A DNA stretch of 64,000 bases from Neorhizobium sp. JUb45 (GTDB lineage: Bacteria > Pseudomonadota > Alphaproteobacteria > Rhizobiales > Rhizobiaceae), in assembly GCF_004343585.1 (NCBI RefSeq), contig NZ_SLYW01000001.1, positions 248,001-312,000 on the forward strand, given 5' to 3'. Under the pieces are notes generated by a model. It saw only the letters and a list, made by a program, of their open reading frames with translations. It made no database searches and was not told where the DNA came from. Position 1 is the stretch's first letter, and each line of letters starts with the position of its first letter. The position numbers and the translations under genes were made by a program. Positions 26,398 through 35,384 of the stretch are shown here, one piece after another.

Positions 26398-27282
26398 ATG
26401 AACGCTCTTGCCAACATTTCCAGTCAGCCGGTCGATGTGACACCCGAGGGCATGGATTACGATATCGTGCGCCGGGTGATCGAGTTGATCACGCTGGATT
26501 ATCGTGCGCAGCCGTCGCTCGAAACCATCGCAGCCGAACTCGGACAGTCGCCGACGCAGTTGCAGAAAGTGTTTACCCGTTGGGCCGGACTTTCTCCGAA
26601 GGCGTTTCTGCAGGCGGTGACGCTGGATCATGCCAAGCGGTTACTTGGTGCGGAACAGTTGCCGCTGCTGGAAACCTCCTATGAGCTTGGCCTCTCCGGC
26701 CCCGGCCGCCTGCATGATCTGTTTGTCACCCACGAGGCGATGTCGCCGGGCGAATGGAAGGCAAAGGGCGGCGGGCTGACGATCCGCTATGGTTTCCATC
26801 CCTCGCCCTTCGGCCGGGCGCTGGTGATGGCGACCGATCGTGGTCTGGCCGGTCTCGCCTTCGCTGACGGTTTCGAGGATCAGCAGGCCTGTCTCGACGA
26901 CATGACAAGGCGCTGGCCGAATGCCGCTTATGTCGAGGACGCCGACGCGACGGTGGATTATATCGCCCGCATCTTTGATCGTGCGCAATGGTCCAACGAT
27001 CGTCCGTTGCAGGTGGTGCTGATCGGCACCGATTTTCAGGTGAAGGTCTGGCGCAGTCTGTTGAAAATCCCGTTCGGCAAGGCGGTCACCTATTCGCATG
27101 TCGCCTGCGATATCGGCCAGCCAACCGCGAGCCGGGCGGTGGGGGCGGCGGTTGGCGCCAATCCGATCTCCTTTGTCGTGCCCTGCCACCGGGCGGTCGG
27201 CAAAAGCGGTGCGCTGACCGGTTACCACTGGGGTCTGACCCGTAAACGCGCCATTCTCGGCTGGGAGGCGGGGCAGGCGTAA
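26398..27282 (+). CDS. Ada-like protein: AraC-type HTH fused to O6-methylguanine-DNA methyltransferase
   Basis: A 294-residue protein. An AraC-family helix-turn-helix covers about 22-120 (LETIAAELGQSPTQLQKVF), followed by a methyltransferase domain. The acceptor cysteine is C263 in FVVPCHRAVGKSG, and the GYHWGLTRKRAILGWE tail is the usual DNA-binding end. The N-terminal zinc-binding methylphosphotriester domain of Ada is missing, so it should repair O6-alkylguanine but not sense phosphotriesters. ATG follows AAAGGAGAG. It stands alone between DUF2244 and PilZ genes. Confidence 0.9.
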   Translation: MNALANISSQPVDVTPEGMDYDIVRRVIELITLDYRAQPSLETIAAELGQSPTQLQKVFTRWAGLSPKAFLQAVTLDHAKRLLGAEQLPLLETSYELGLSGPGRLHDLFVTHEAMSPGEWKAKGGGLTIRYGFHPSPFGRALVMATDRGLAGLAFADGFEDQQACLDDMTRRWPNAAYVEDADATVDYIARIFDRAQWSNDRPLQVVLIGTDFQVKVWRSLLKIPFGKAVTYSHVACDIGQPTASRAVGAAVGANPISFVVPCHRAVGKSGALTGYHWGLTRKRAILGWEAGQA

Positions 27283-27415
27283 GCCCGGAACCCCAGGCGC
27301 GCGGGAAAGCTCTATGTCGTAAAATGAGTAATTACGCATATATTGCAAGAAGTTACGGGGGCTTTTCCGGGGTTTTCCGATAGTTGCTCGCAGGTCTACA
27401 GGGTCTCCAGCAGCA

Positions 27416-27676
27416 ATGGAGATCAAGCCGGTGCAGGAGCGCAAGTTTCCCCGATCGAGGGCGTTTCTCGGCGCCAAGATCTTATTCAACGACGGCCACT
27501 CGTCTTATGATTGTATCATCAAGGAATTGTCCGAGGGTGGTGCGCAGATCAAGGTCGAAAATGCGCTGGCTGTTCCACAACAGTTCAACCTGCTTTTTTC
27601 CGATGGCCGCAATTTCGATTGCGAGGTTCGCTGGCGCCGCATTAATGCCATCGGCGTCGAATTCCAGAAAGGCTGA
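27416..27676 (+). CDS. Single-domain PilZ protein (c-di-GMP receptor candidate)
   Basis: An 86-residue protein that is essentially one PilZ domain. The basic motif RKFPRSR (about 9-15) stands in for the usual RxxxR, and the second motif is the ELSEGGAQIKV stretch (about 39-49), close to D/NxSxxG. Strands end at VEFQKG. It probably binds cyclic di-GMP. The start lacks a strong ribosome site (CAGCA just upstream), so confidence in the exact ATG is moderate. An HD-GYP protein that could degrade c-di-GMP is encoded at the far end of the window. Confidence 0.78.
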   Translation: MEIKPVQERKFPRSRAFLGAKILFNDGHSSYDCIIKELSEGGAQIKVENALAVPQQFNLLFSDGRNFDCEVRWRRINAIGVEFQKG

Positions 27677-27726
27677 ATTCCGGCTGGCCTGACCGGGCGT
27701 TTGGCATCCACCCGCTGTAAAGCGCG

Positions 27727-27760
27727 TCGACCCGAAAACCGAATGCGGCTTTCGGGTCGA
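27727..27760. terminator. Terminator-like stem between convergent genes
   Basis: TCGACCCGAAA (27727-27737) pairs perfectly with 27750-27760 around a 12-nt loop, 50 bp after the PilZ stop and 17 bp after the convergent Tudor-like gene. There is no clear T run outside the stem. Confidence 0.5.
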
Positions 27761-27776
27761 GGTTTAGCAAGACGGT

Positions 27777-28148
27777 TTACTTCGAGCGGCAGCGGCCGGT
27801 CTTCGTCACTTCCTTGTCGCCATCGTCATAGGCGATGCCGATCTTTTCGCCGGCAAGCGAGGAAATGGTGCCGCGGTACCAGTCACCCTGGCCCTTGAAA
27901 TTGCATTCGACTTTGGTGCCGATCGCCCAGTTGTAGGGACGCACATCGGCCAGCGCGACGGTTTCCTTGTCGCCATCGTCATAACGGATCGTCACCTTGC
28001 CGCCGGCGATCTTGTCGATGATGCCGGGAAACCAGTAGCCGGCGCCCTTGTAGTTGCCGAGGACCCAGTCGCCGGTCGTCTGTGCGCTAACGGTGGCTGC
28101 GCTGGCCGCCAGCATGGGCGCAGCGAGAATTGAAATTTTCCTGATCAA
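27777..28148 (-). CDS. Secreted protein with two Tudor-like (SH3-type) repeats
   Basis: A 123-residue protein with a signal peptide (IRKISILAAPMLAASAATVS, cleavage near SAQ). Two tandem repeats of about 45 residues follow: GAGYWFPGIIDKIAGGKVTI with RYDDGDKE, and GQGDWYRGTISSLAGEKIGI with AYDDGDKE. This W-x-G-x-I...YDDGDKE pattern resembles agenet/Tudor-like beta barrels. A TTG start at 28148 is chosen because GGGAGG lies 8 bases upstream and the signal peptide begins there; the longer reading from 28184 has no ribosome site. A final cysteine (GRCRSK) could pair with the one in VECNF. Function unknown. Confidence 0.75.
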   Translation of the reverse strand: MIRKISILAAPMLAASAATVSAQTTGDWVLGNYKGAGYWFPGIIDKIAGGKVTIRYDDGDKETVALADVRPYNWAIGTKVECNFKGQGDWYRGTISSLAGEKIGIAYDDGDKEVTKTGRCRSK

Positions 28149-28433
28149 GTGGTTTTCCTCCCGAGGGGACAATGGGCCGAACACCTGTCTGGATCAGACA
28201 GTTCGACGACTTGATATAAACCTGGAATTCCCTGAATTTCGCGTGAATTAAATTCGGATTTATTTCCGGTTGAAGTATTGTTCGCCGATTTATTTTTGGT
28301 TTCATCTGGCGGTAACATTCCGATGGCCTGTCCGGTGACCATGTTGCGCCTTCAGCATGCTGTCAGCTTGCTTCCCTAATCCGATTTCCAATGGCGGGCA
28401 TGAGCCTGCCGCGTATCGGAAGGAGTGTAGCGG

Positions 28434-29018
28434 ATGGTCTTGAAAACGGGGTGGCGGCGGGTGTCTGTCCGGTATTTTGTTGCCGGGTTTCTGGCGCTGA
28501 TACTTTTCGCTGGTGGTTACATCGGCCTGCTGCATCTCAGCGGCAATTTCCACACTGTGATTTCCGGCGAACTCTATCGTTCGGCGCAGCCGACGCCCGA
28601 CCAGATCGAGCGGTATGCGCAGCAATATGGCATCCGTACCATCGTCAATCTGCGTGGCGAGAACGATAGCCAGGCCTGGTATACGGATGAGGTCGCCACT
28701 GCCCGCAAGCTCGATATTCGCCATATCGATTTTCGCATGTCGGCCCGCAAGCAATTGACGGGCCCGGAAGCCGACAGGCTGGTGGCCTTGCTCAAGGATG
28801 CCCCTAAACCGATCCTCATCCACTGCCTGTCGGGTGCGGATCGAACCGGACTGGTATCCGTCATCTACAGCAATCAGGTTGCCGGATTGCCGGAACACCA
28901 GGCGGAACGGCAATTGTCCATCCTGTTCGGCCATGTGGGCATTCCGTTGATTTCGGCGGCTTACGCGATGGATGAAAGCTGGCATCAGCTGGAACGGCAT
29001 TACGGGATCGATGGGTGA
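28434..29018 (+). CDS. Membrane-anchored dual-specificity/tyrosine phosphatase
   Basis: A 194-residue protein with one N-terminal transmembrane helix (about 13-36) and a cytoplasm-opposed phosphatase domain. The catalytic loop is HCLSGADRTG (about 130-139), which fits C-x5-R, and an upstream Asp in the INFRMSARK region could be the general acid, though this is not certain. The N-domain signature ELYRSAQPTPDQIERY (about 49-64) is typical of bacterial DSP-like enzymes related to lipid or polysaccharide phosphatases. ATG follows AAGGAGTG. Its substrate may be a cell-envelope phosphate, as the anchor suggests, but this is inference. Confidence 0.82.
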   Translation: MVLKTGWRRVSVRYFVAGFLALILFAGGYIGLLHLSGNFHTVISGELYRSAQPTPDQIERYAQQYGIRTIVNLRGENDSQAWYTDEVATARKLDIRHIDFRMSARKQLTGPEADRLVALLKDAPKPILIHCLSGADRTGLVSVIYSNQVAGLPEHQAERQLSILFGHVGIPLISAAYAMDESWHQLERHYGIDG

Positions 29019-29088
29019 GGCGTGGCCGTGGCTCAAGCCGGACACGATTTCTCTTTGCCGGTTTTCGGGAGTGTGCCAAAATCGCGCC

Positions 29089-29328
29089 ATGAAGAGCAGT
29101 GTTGAACTTTCCGAGGATATGTCACGGCGGATCGATCGGCTGGCCGAGCGAACCCGTTTGACGCCGGCCCAGATTGTTGATGACGCGCTGTCGAACGGTC
29201 GTTCACTGGCATGGCAGGAAAAATGGGCGGCCGGCGTGCAGGCCGGCATTCAGGATGCAGACGAGGGCAAATTCGCCTCCGATGCCGAGATTGCGAATGT
29301 TCTCGGTAAATACGATACGTCGGCCTAG
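29089..29328 (+). CDS. Antitoxin of a ParDE/RelBE-like module (ribbon-helix-helix)
   Basis: A 79-residue protein with an N-terminal ribbon-helix-helix: SVELSEDMSRRIDRLAERT (about 4-22) followed by LTPAQIVDDALSNG. The acidic C-terminus (QDADEGKFASDAEI) would wrap the toxin. The start at 29089 lies next to the toxin gene, whose GTG follows 2 bp after the antitoxin stop. The order antitoxin-toxin and the sizes are typical for type II systems that autoregulate through the antitoxin. Confidence 0.82.
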   Translation: MKSSVELSEDMSRRIDRLAERTRLTPAQIVDDALSNGRSLAWQEKWAAGVQAGIQDADEGKFASDAEIANVLGKYDTSA

Positions 29329-29330
29329 CC

Positions 29331-29618
29331 GTGCGGATATATTGGTCGCAACGTTATCTGTGTGAACTGGAGGCGATCGGCGACTATATCGCGGAAAGAA
29401 ACCCGCGCGCTGCTGCGAGTATCGTTCGCGACATTCATTCAAAAACGGCAGCTCTTCTCTCCGAAAATCCTCTGATCGGCAGGGTGGGTGAAATATCAGG
29501 CACGCGCGAACTCGTGCTGGCCGGAACGCCCTATATAGTCGCCTACCGCATCAAGGATGACCGAGTTGAAGTGCTGTTCGTGCAGCATGGTGCCCGGTTG
29601 TGGCCTGACGAAATCTAG
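29331..29618 (+). CDS. ParE/RelE-family toxin
   Basis: A 95-residue protein with the ParE pattern: an N-terminal strand IYWSQRYLCELEAIGDYI, two helices, then PLIGRVGEISGTRELVLAGTPYIVAYRI and a last strand VEVLFVQHGARLWP. Starts at GTG 29331, 2 bp after the antitoxin gene. Toxins of this family poison gyrase (ParE) or cleave mRNA (RelE); the GTRELVLAGTPYIVAY segment favours ParE. Its TAG stop shares bases with the convergent regulator stop (CTAG at 29615-29618). Confidence 0.85.
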   Translation: MRIYWSQRYLCELEAIGDYIAERNPRAAASIVRDIHSKTAALLSENPLIGRVGEISGTRELVLAGTPYIVAYRIKDDRVEVLFVQHGARLWPDEI

Positions 29619-30646
29619 CCGCTTTCCGCCAGCCGCAACAATTCCACTGCCGCTGCCTCATCCGTGATCAGCGTGTTGCAGCCGACCCGCCGGATGGTGG
29701 CGCGGATGGCGGTGGCGCGGTGGGCGCCGCCGGAAGAGAGCACGACGTGCTTTGCCTTTTTCAGTGTGTCGAGATCGACCGACATCACCCGCTCGTTGAG
29801 CTTGGCATCGACCGATTTTCCGTCCGCATCCAAAAAATTGAACATCGTATCGCAGACGCAGCCGGCGGAGATCAGCCGATCGAGTTCGGCTTTCGAAATG
29901 AAACCTTCCGACAGCGAGGTGGAATGCGGGCCGATATCGCCGCAACTGACCACGGCGAGATCGAGGTTTTCGGCGAGGTTGTAGACGGCATCGAGGCCGC
30001 ATTTTTCGATCAACGCGCGTTTGGTGGCGACGCTGTCGACCAGAAGCGGCGCCAGAAACATGAAACATTCCGCACCCAGCTGGCCGGCAAACCGCCAGGT
30101 GAAATCGATCGGATTGGTCTTCTGCACCGCGACGATGCCGCCGAGCAGCGACACGACCTTGCAACCTTCCCGGCGCGGCGGGCGAAAGCTCGAAAGCGAA
30201 GCCGTCATGGTGCGGCCCCAGCCGACGCCGATCGTCATATCGTTCTGCACGACTTCCGACAGGAACTGCCCGAGCGCGAGGCCGACGGCGCTGGCCAAGG
30301 CTTCGGCGCTGTCGTCTTTGGGAGCCGGCACGAGGACCGCCTCATCCAGCCCGTAAGCGCGTTCCAGCCGGGTCGCCAGCTCGAGACAGCTATCGACGCC
30401 CTCGCTGATCCAGATCTGCACTTCCGAACGTTTCATCGCCTCATCGAGCATGCGGATGACGGTTGAGCGGCTGATGCCGAGCCGTTCTGCCACGTCCTTC
30501 TGGGTAAGTCCCTGATTGTAATAGAGCCAGGCGGCGCGCAGCCGCTGCGATCCCGAATCTGAGGCGGCGGTGTGGGTGTCGCGTCTGAGTTTGACCAAGG
30601 CATCCTCGCATTCGCCCGCAGGCGCACTATCTCTTGTCGACGCCAT
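29615..30646 (-). CDS. SorC-family sugar-binding transcriptional regulator
   Basis: A 343-residue regulator. The N-terminal HTH is in GLTQKDVAERLGISRSTVIRM (about 46-66), and the SorC effector domain shows IGVGWGRTMTASL and VSLLGGIVAVQ, with the usual end NTLITDEAAAVELL. It belongs to the group that includes EryD, the erythritol regulator, but no eryABC genes are present. It diverges from transaldolase across about 140 bp holding a dyad, so tal is the likely target, with a pentose- or tetrose-phosphate effector. Stop overlaps the toxin stop. Confidence 0.87.
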   Translation of the reverse strand: MASTRDSAPAGECEDALVKLRRDTHTAASDSGSQRLRAAWLYYNQGLTQKDVAERLGISRSTVIRMLDEAMKRSEVQIWISEGVDSCLELATRLERAYGLDEAVLVPAPKDDSAEALASAVGLALGQFLSEVVQNDMTIGVGWGRTMTASLSSFRPPRREGCKVVSLLGGIVAVQKTNPIDFTWRFAGQLGAECFMFLAPLLVDSVATKRALIEKCGLDAVYNLAENLDLAVVSCGDIGPHSTSLSEGFISKAELDRLISAGCVCDTMFNFLDADGKSVDAKLNERVMSVDLDTLKKAKHVVLSSGGAHRATAIRATIRRVGCNTLITDEAAAVELLRLAESG

Positions 30647-30676
30647 GATATCGTCATGGATGGAACATATGTCAAT

Positions 30677-30697
30677 TCAAGAAGACAAATGTCTTGA
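30677..30697. promoter_or_regulatory. Dyad in the SorC regulator / tal intergenic region
   Basis: TCAAGA (30677-30682) and TCTTGA (30692-30697) flank AGACAAATG in the divergent promoter region. The site sits 31 bp upstream of the regulator start and 93 bp upstream of tal. It is a candidate operator for the SorC-type regulator; no footprint evidence exists. Confidence 0.45.
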
Positions 30698-30789
30698 CTT
30701 CTTATCCTGTCCCGGCTGTTATCCATGTAACTGTCGAGGGATCAGAAACGCCTGTCGGGCGTTGGGTTTTAAAAGCGAGGATTTTCCGG

Positions 30790-31755
30790 ATGACATCGAA
30801 ACTAGAGCAGCTGCGCGCCATGACCACCGTTGTCGCCGATACCGGTGACATCGAAGCCGTTGCCCGCCTGAAGCCGGTGGATTGCACCACCAACCCGTCG
30901 ATCGTCCTGAAGGCGATCAACACCTCCATCTTCGCCGACAAGGTGAAGGAAGCCGTCGCCTGGGGCCGCACCCAGGGTGGCGATGCTGATGCCGTTGCCG
31001 CAGCCGTGGCTGACCGTCTGGCCATCGATGTCGGTGCAGCACTTGCCGCCATCGTTCCGGGTCGCGTGTCGACCGAAGTCGATGCCGACCTCTCTTTCGA
31101 CACCGACGCTTCGATCAAGAAGGCGCATGAGATCATCGCCGCCTACAAGGCGCGCGGCATCGAGCGCGAGCGCATCCTCATCAAGCTGGCCTCCACCTGG
31201 GAAGGCATCAAGGCTGCCGAAAAGCTGCAGGCCGAAGGCATCGACTGCAACCTGACTCTTCTGTTCTCCCACGCCCAGGCAGTCGCCTGCGCCGATGCCA
31301 AGGCATTCCTGATCTCGCCCTTCGTCGGCCGTATTCTCGACTGGCACAAGAAGGCGACCGGCCAGGATTACACGTCGGAAACCGATCCGGGCGTCGTTTC
31401 GGTTCGCTCAATCTACAACTATTACAAGGCCAACGGCATTTCGACGATCGTCATGGGCGCCTCGTTCCGCAATGTCGGCGAAATCGAAGCGCTGGCCGGT
31501 TGCGACCGCCTGACGATTGCGCCGAACCTGCTCGACGAGCTGGACAAGGCCGAAGGCACGCTGGAGCGCAAGCTGTCTCCTGAAAAGTTCGAGGCTGTCG
31601 CCCCGATCAAGATGGACGAAAAGACGTTCCGCTGGATGCTCAACGAAGACCAGATGGCAACGGAAAAGCTGTCGGACGGTATTCGCCTGTTCGCCAAGGA
31701 CCTCGTCGCGCTGCGCGATCTGGTCAAGAAGGAACTGCAGCTGGCTGCTGCTTAA
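30790..31755 (+). CDS. tal: Transaldolase
   Basis: A 321-residue transaldolase of the TalB type. It has [12 protein letters not shown] (about 31-42), the Schiff-base lysine K132 in [14 protein letters not shown], and [13 protein letters not shown] (about 176-188). It interconverts sedoheptulose-7-P plus glyceraldehyde-3-P with erythrose-4-P plus fructose-6-P in the pentose phosphate pathway. ATG at 30790 has GCGAGGATTTT upstream. It would process the pentose phosphates made by the sugar and polyol operons of this window, and it is followed by an intergenic repeat. Confidence 0.95.
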   Translation: MTSKLEQLRAMTTVVADTGDIEAVARLKPVDCTTNPSIVLKAINTSIFADKVKEAVAWGRTQGGDADAVAAAVADRLAIDVGAALAAIVPGRVSTEVDADLSFDTDASIKKAHEIIAAYKARGIERERILIKLASTWEGIKAAEKLQAEGIDCNLTLLFSHAQAVACADAKAFLISPFVGRILDWHKKATGQDYTSETDPGVVSVRSIYNYYKANGISTIVMGASFRNVGEIEALAGCDRLTIAPNLLDELDKAEGTLERKLSPEKFEAVAPIKMDEKTFRWMLNEDQMATEKLSDGIRLFAKDLVALRDLVKKELQLAAA

Positions 31756-31768
31756 AACATCCGTCCTT

Positions 31769-31854
31769 CGTCATGCTCGGGCCTGTCCCGAGCATCTGAT
31801 ACAGTTGCTGTTTGGCAATGTGATTAGATCCTTAGGACAAGCCCAAGGATGACG
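31769..31854. repeat. Intergenic palindromic mosaic repeat, copy A
   Basis: An outer inverted repeat (CGTCATGCTCGG at 31769; CCAAGGATGACG at the right end) encloses an inner palindrome (GCTCGGGCCTGTCCCGAGC) and a divergent middle. Copies B (36705-36790) and C (38441-38546) share the CGTCATCCTCGGGCTTG-type arms. The structure fits the short palindromic mosaic repeats (RIME-like) spread between genes in rhizobial genomes. This copy is the most diverged of the three. Confidence 0.75.
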
Positions 31855-31877
31855 AAAATGAACAAAACTGCCTTGCG

Positions 31878-31902
31878 AAAGGCCCGCCATTGGCGGGCCT
31901 TT
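31878..31902 (-). terminator. Terminator of the sit operon
   Basis: A perfect 11-bp stem (31878-31888 with 31892-31902) with a 3-nt loop and A/T-flanked ends lies just past the sitD stop (31909). Because both arms carry AAA/TTT ends it may act in both directions. Confidence 0.82.
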
Positions 31903-31908
31903 CTGCGT

Positions 31909-32748
31909 TCAAGCGGCAGACACTCTCTTCGCCGAAACCACCGTTTTGATAAACGCCAGAATGAACATCGCCGTCATCAGCAGCACGATGGTCGGGGCAG
32001 GGGCGCTGTCGAGGAAGAAAGCCAGATAAATGCCGCCGAGCGAGCAGCCGAGCGCCACCGCAACTGCGGTGATCATCATCGTGGTAAAACGGCGGGTCAA
32101 AAGGAAGGCGATGGCACCGGGGGCGACCAGAAGCGCGACCGAGAGGATGATGCCGATCGCTTTCAATGCTCCAACCACCGTCAGCGACAGGACGGCGAGC
32201 AGGCCGTAGTGCAGCAGTCGGGTCGGCAGGCCGATGGCTTTCGCGTGCTGTTCATCGAAGGCGTGGACGAGCAGATCCTTGCGGAAGATCAGCAGAAAGA
32301 TCGTCGAGGCGATGGCGATCAGGGTGGTTTCGATCAGGTCGGAGGGCAGGATGCCGAGCATGTCGCCGAACAGGATATGATCGAGATGCACATCGGCCTG
32401 CACCTTGACGTAAAGCACCAGACCCAGCCCGAACATGCCGGAAAACACTATGCCGAGCACGGTATCTTCCTTGATACGGCTGTTTTCCTTCAGGAATCCC
32501 GTCGCCAGCGCACAGATCATGCCGGCCACGAATGCGCCGATCGAAAACGGGATCGCCAGAATATAGGCGATGACGACGCCCGGCAGTACGGCGTGGCTGA
32601 CCGCATCGCCCATCAGCGACCAGCCTTTCAGCACCAGAAAACAGGAAAGGATCGCCATCGGCAGCGCGATCATCAGCGTCACCGCAAAGGCCGTGCGCAT
32701 GAAATCGATCTGAAAGGGGAAGATCAGGAGGTCGATCATGTCGCTCAT
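31909..32748 (-). CDS. sitD: Metal ABC transporter permease (Mn/Fe, SitD type)
   Basis: A 279-residue ABC-3 family permease with about eight hydrophobic segments. The family signature VLKGWSLMGDAVSHAVLPGVV is seen at about residues 38-58, and GAIAFLLTRRF is near 200. Starts [12 protein letters not shown]. It overlaps the sitC end by 4 nt (ATGA type). With SitC it forms the inner-membrane channel for manganese or iron uptake. It is the last gene of the operon and has a strong terminator after it. Confidence 0.9.
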   Translation of the reverse strand: MSDMIDLLIFPFQIDFMRTAFAVTLMIALPMAILSCFLVLKGWSLMGDAVSHAVLPGVVIAYILAIPFSIGAFVAGMICALATGFLKENSRIKEDTVLGIVFSGMFGLGLVLYVKVQADVHLDHILFGDMLGILPSDLIETTLIAIASTIFLLIFRKDLLVHAFDEQHAKAIGLPTRLLHYGLLAVLSLTVVGALKAIGIILSVALLVAPGAIAFLLTRRFTTMMITAVAVALGCSLGGIYLAFFLDSAPAPTIVLLMTAMFILAFIKTVVSAKRVSAA

Positions 32749-33605
32749 TGTGCTGCCTCCAGCGAGGCCTTGAGGCGGCGGCGCGCGGCGAGCATGCCGT
32801 GTTTGGGGGCAAACACGAAGGCGATCAGGAAAATCACCGTCTGGGCGACGACGATGATGCCGCCGGTGGCGCCGTCGAGGAAATAAGACAGGTAGGCGCC
32901 GAGAAAGCTGGTGCCGGCACCGATGGCAAGCGCCATCAGGATGACGCGCTGAAAACGGTCGGTGAGCAGATAGGCGGTGGCGCCGGGTGTCACGACCATG
33001 GCAACGACGAGGAACGCGCCGACCGTCTGCATGGCGGCGACGGTGGAGGCGGCCAGCAGCGCAAAAAACATCACCTTCAGCGCATCGGGTTTGAGGCCGA
33101 TTGTGCGGGCGTGGTTTTCATCGAAAAAGGTGACCATCAGGTCTTTCCATTTCAACGTCAGCAGAATGAGGCTGACAGTGCCGATGATGACCAGTTGCAG
33201 CGTATCGCCGGGAGAGATGGCGAGAACATTGCCGAGCACGATGGTCTGGATATCGACCGAGGTGGGCGACAGCGACACCATGAACAGGCCAAGCCCGAAA
33301 AAGGAGGTGAAGATCAGGCCGATGATCGCGTCTTCCTTGAGCCGGGTGCGCTGGTTGAGGAAAAGCATGGCGAGTGCCGCAAGGCCGCCGGATAAAAATG
33401 CGCCGATGGCGAAGGGCAGGCCGAGCATATAGGCGCCGGCAACGCCCGGAACGATGGAGTGCGAGAGCGCATCGCCGATCAGCGACCAGCCTTTCAGCAT
33501 CAGATAGGCGGAAAGGAAACCGCAGACGCCGCCGACCAGAGCCGACACCCAGATGGCGTTGAGCATGTAGCCGTAGGTGAAGGGCTCAAGAAGCGTCTGG
33601 AGCAT
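32745..33605 (-). CDS. sitC: Metal ABC transporter permease (Mn/Fe, SitC type)
   Basis: A 286-residue permease closely similar in plan to SitD. The signature [22 protein letters not shown] is at about 34-55 and [15 protein letters not shown] near 205-219. ATG at 33605 lies inside the end of the ATPase gene, overlapping by 20 nt, which implies translational coupling. A longer frame to 33644 only reads further into sitB. Confidence 0.9.
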   Translation of the reverse strand: MLQTLLEPFTYGYMLNAIWVSALVGGVCGFLSAYLMLKGWSLIGDALSHSIVPGVAGAYMLGLPFAIGAFLSGGLAALAMLFLNQRTRLKEDAIIGLIFTSFFGLGLFMVSLSPTSVDIQTIVLGNVLAISPGDTLQLVIIGTVSLILLTLKWKDLMVTFFDENHARTIGLKPDALKVMFFALLAASTVAAMQTVGAFLVVAMVVTPGATAYLLTDRFQRVILMALAIGAGTSFLGAYLSYFLDGATGGIIVVAQTVIFLIAFVFAPKHGMLAARRRLKASLEAAQ

Positions 33606-34482
33606 TATCGGCCTCCGTCTGCTTCTTTTCCTTGCCGTTCCCATAGGTCACGTAAGGACGCTCGTCGTCGGTAAAGACCTTTACATGGCGTGGATCTTCA
33701 TCGTCATGCAGGTCGCGGCCGCCGAGAATGAAGTGGCGCAAAACGCCGCCAAAGGCCTTTTCGAGATTGGCTTCGTTGAACGTGTCCTCCGTCTTGCCAT
33801 AGGCGAGAACGGTGCCCTTGACGAAGACGGTACGGTCACAGAAATCCGGCACACTGCCGAGATTGTGGGTGGAGACCAGCATGACGCGGCCTTCGTCACG
33901 CAATGCCTTCAGAAGCGTGATGATCTGCTCTTCGGTGGTCACATCGACGCCGGTAAACGGTTCGTCGAGCAGGATCACCTGACCTTCCTGCGCCAGCGCG
34001 CGGGCGAGAAACACACGCTTGCGCTGGCCGCCGGAAAGCTCGCCGATCTGGCGCTTGCGGTATTCCTCCATGTTCACCCGCTTCAGGGCGTCGGTGACCA
34101 TCTCGTGGTCCCGGCGGGAAGGAATGCGCAGGAAATTCATGTGGCCGTAACGGCCCATCATCACCACGTCCTCGACGAGGACGGGGAAATCCCAATCGAC
34201 TTCTTCCGACTGCGGCACATAGGCGACGAGGTTCTTTTTCAATGCCTCGCGGGCCGACATGCCGAGGATCTCGACCGTGCCCTCATTGACGGAAACAAAG
34301 CCCATGATGGCCTTGAAGAGGGTGGATTTGCCGGCGCCGTTGACGCCGACAAGGGCGGTGATCGTGCCCTTTGGCACTTCGAAACTGGCATGTTTCAGCG
34401 CCGTGTGGCCGTTGCGATAAGCGACGCTGACATTGTCGAGGCGGATGCCGTCCACCGGTGGTTTGGCCTTGCCCATCATCAT
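33586..34482 (-). CDS. sitB: Metal ABC transporter ATPase (SitB type)
   Basis: A 298-residue ATPase with Walker [10 protein letters not shown] (about 45-53), signature [15 protein letters not shown] (about 145-159) and Walker [14 protein letters not shown] (about 164-176). The H loop is in MLVSTHNLG. The C-terminal 40 residues are charged and His-containing ([16 protein letters not shown]), possibly metal-interacting. It overlaps the sitA stop by 4 nt and sitC by 20 nt. Confidence 0.92.
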   Translation of the reverse strand: MMMGKAKPPVDGIRLDNVSVAYRNGHTALKHASFEVPKGTITALVGVNGAGKSTLFKAIMGFVSVNEGTVEILGMSAREALKKNLVAYVPQSEEVDWDFPVLVEDVVMMGRYGHMNFLRIPSRRDHEMVTDALKRVNMEEYRKRQIGELSGGQRKRVFLARALAQEGQVILLDEPFTGVDVTTEEQIITLLKALRDEGRVMLVSTHNLGSVPDFCDRTVFVKGTVLAYGKTEDTFNEANLEKAFGGVLRHFILGGRDLHDDEDPRHVKVFTDDERPYVTYGNGKEKKQTEADNAPDAS

Positions 34483-35366
34483 TGTGCAAGACCCTTTGCG
34501 ATTGTCTCGGAGGTGACGCGCAGCAGGTCGAGATAGGTCGGTACCGGGCCGTCGGTTTCACTCAGCGAGTCGACGTAAAGCACGCCGCCATAAGTCGCGC
34601 CGGTTTCGGATGCCACCTGCCTGGCCGGCTTGTCGGAGACGGTGCTTTCCGAAAAGATCACTTTTACATCGTGTTCGCGCATGGCGTCGATAACGGCGCG
34701 CACCTGCTGCGGCGTGCCCTGGCTGTCGGCATTGACCGGCCAGAGATACAGTTCCTTGAGGCCGAAATCGCGGGCGAGATAGGAGAATGCGCCTTCACTC
34801 GTCACCAGCCAGCGGTGGTTTTCCGGCAGTTTTGCCAGTTCATCGCGGATCGGCTGGCTCATTGCCCTTATCTTGTCCGAATAGGCCTTTGCGTTGGCGG
34901 CATAGACGTCGGCGTGGGCCGGATCGACCTGCGCCAGACCCTTGCGGATGTTTTCGACGTAGATCAGCGCATTGTCCGGCGACATCCACGAATGCGGGTT
35001 GGGTTTGCCCTGATAGGCGCCACCGGCGATCGACATCGGCTCGACGCCGTCAGAGACCGTCACGCTCGGCACGTCGCCGATGTTTTTGAGGAAACGTTCG
35101 AACCAGAGTTCGAGATTGAGACCGTTGCGCAGCACCAGATCGGCATCGCGGGCGCGCAACAGATCGCGCGGCGTCGGCTGGTAATTGTGGATCTCGGCAC
35201 CCGGCTTGGTGATGCTTTCGACGGTGGCGGCATCACCGGCAACGTTTTTCGCCATATCGGCAATGATGGTGAAGGTGGTGACGACCTTCGGCTTTTCCTG
35301 TGCGTGGGCCGCCAGCGGCAGGGCGAAAAGACCGGTAACGAGGCATGCAATTCTAAAAAGGGACAT
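34479..35366 (-). CDS. sitA: Periplasmic Mn/Fe-binding protein of a SitABCD transporter
   Basis: A 295-residue cluster A-I (TroA/PsaA-type) metal-binding protein. It has a signal peptide ([20 protein letters not shown], cleavage AHA-QE). Metal ligands are likely the His in [11 protein letters not shown] (about residue 59), the His in [13 protein letters not shown] (about 124), Glu in [16 protein letters not shown] (about 190) and Asp near the C-terminus (VDSLSETDG). It is the first gene of sitABCD, preceded by two palindromes fit for a metal-responsive regulator such as Mur or Fur. Manganese is the usual substrate in rhizobia. Confidence 0.92.
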   Translation of the reverse strand: MSLFRIACLVTGLFALPLAAHAQEKPKVVTTFTIIADMAKNVAGDAATVESITKPGAEIHNYQPTPRDLLRARDADLVLRNGLNLELWFERFLKNIGDVPSVTVSDGVEPMSIAGGAYQGKPNPHSWMSPDNALIYVENIRKGLAQVDPAHADVYAANAKAYSDKIRAMSQPIRDELAKLPENHRWLVTSEGAFSYLARDFGLKELYLWPVNADSQGTPQQVRAVIDAMREHDVKVIFSESTVSDKPARQVASETGATYGGVLYVDSLSETDGPVPTYLDLLRVTSETIAKGLAQ

Positions 35367-35384
35367 GGAAACCGTTTCTGCTGT

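Noticed and set aside
30666..30690. GGAAC at 30666 as an EcfG promoter upstream of tal
   Set aside because: No GTT-type -10 element lies 16-17 bases downstream.
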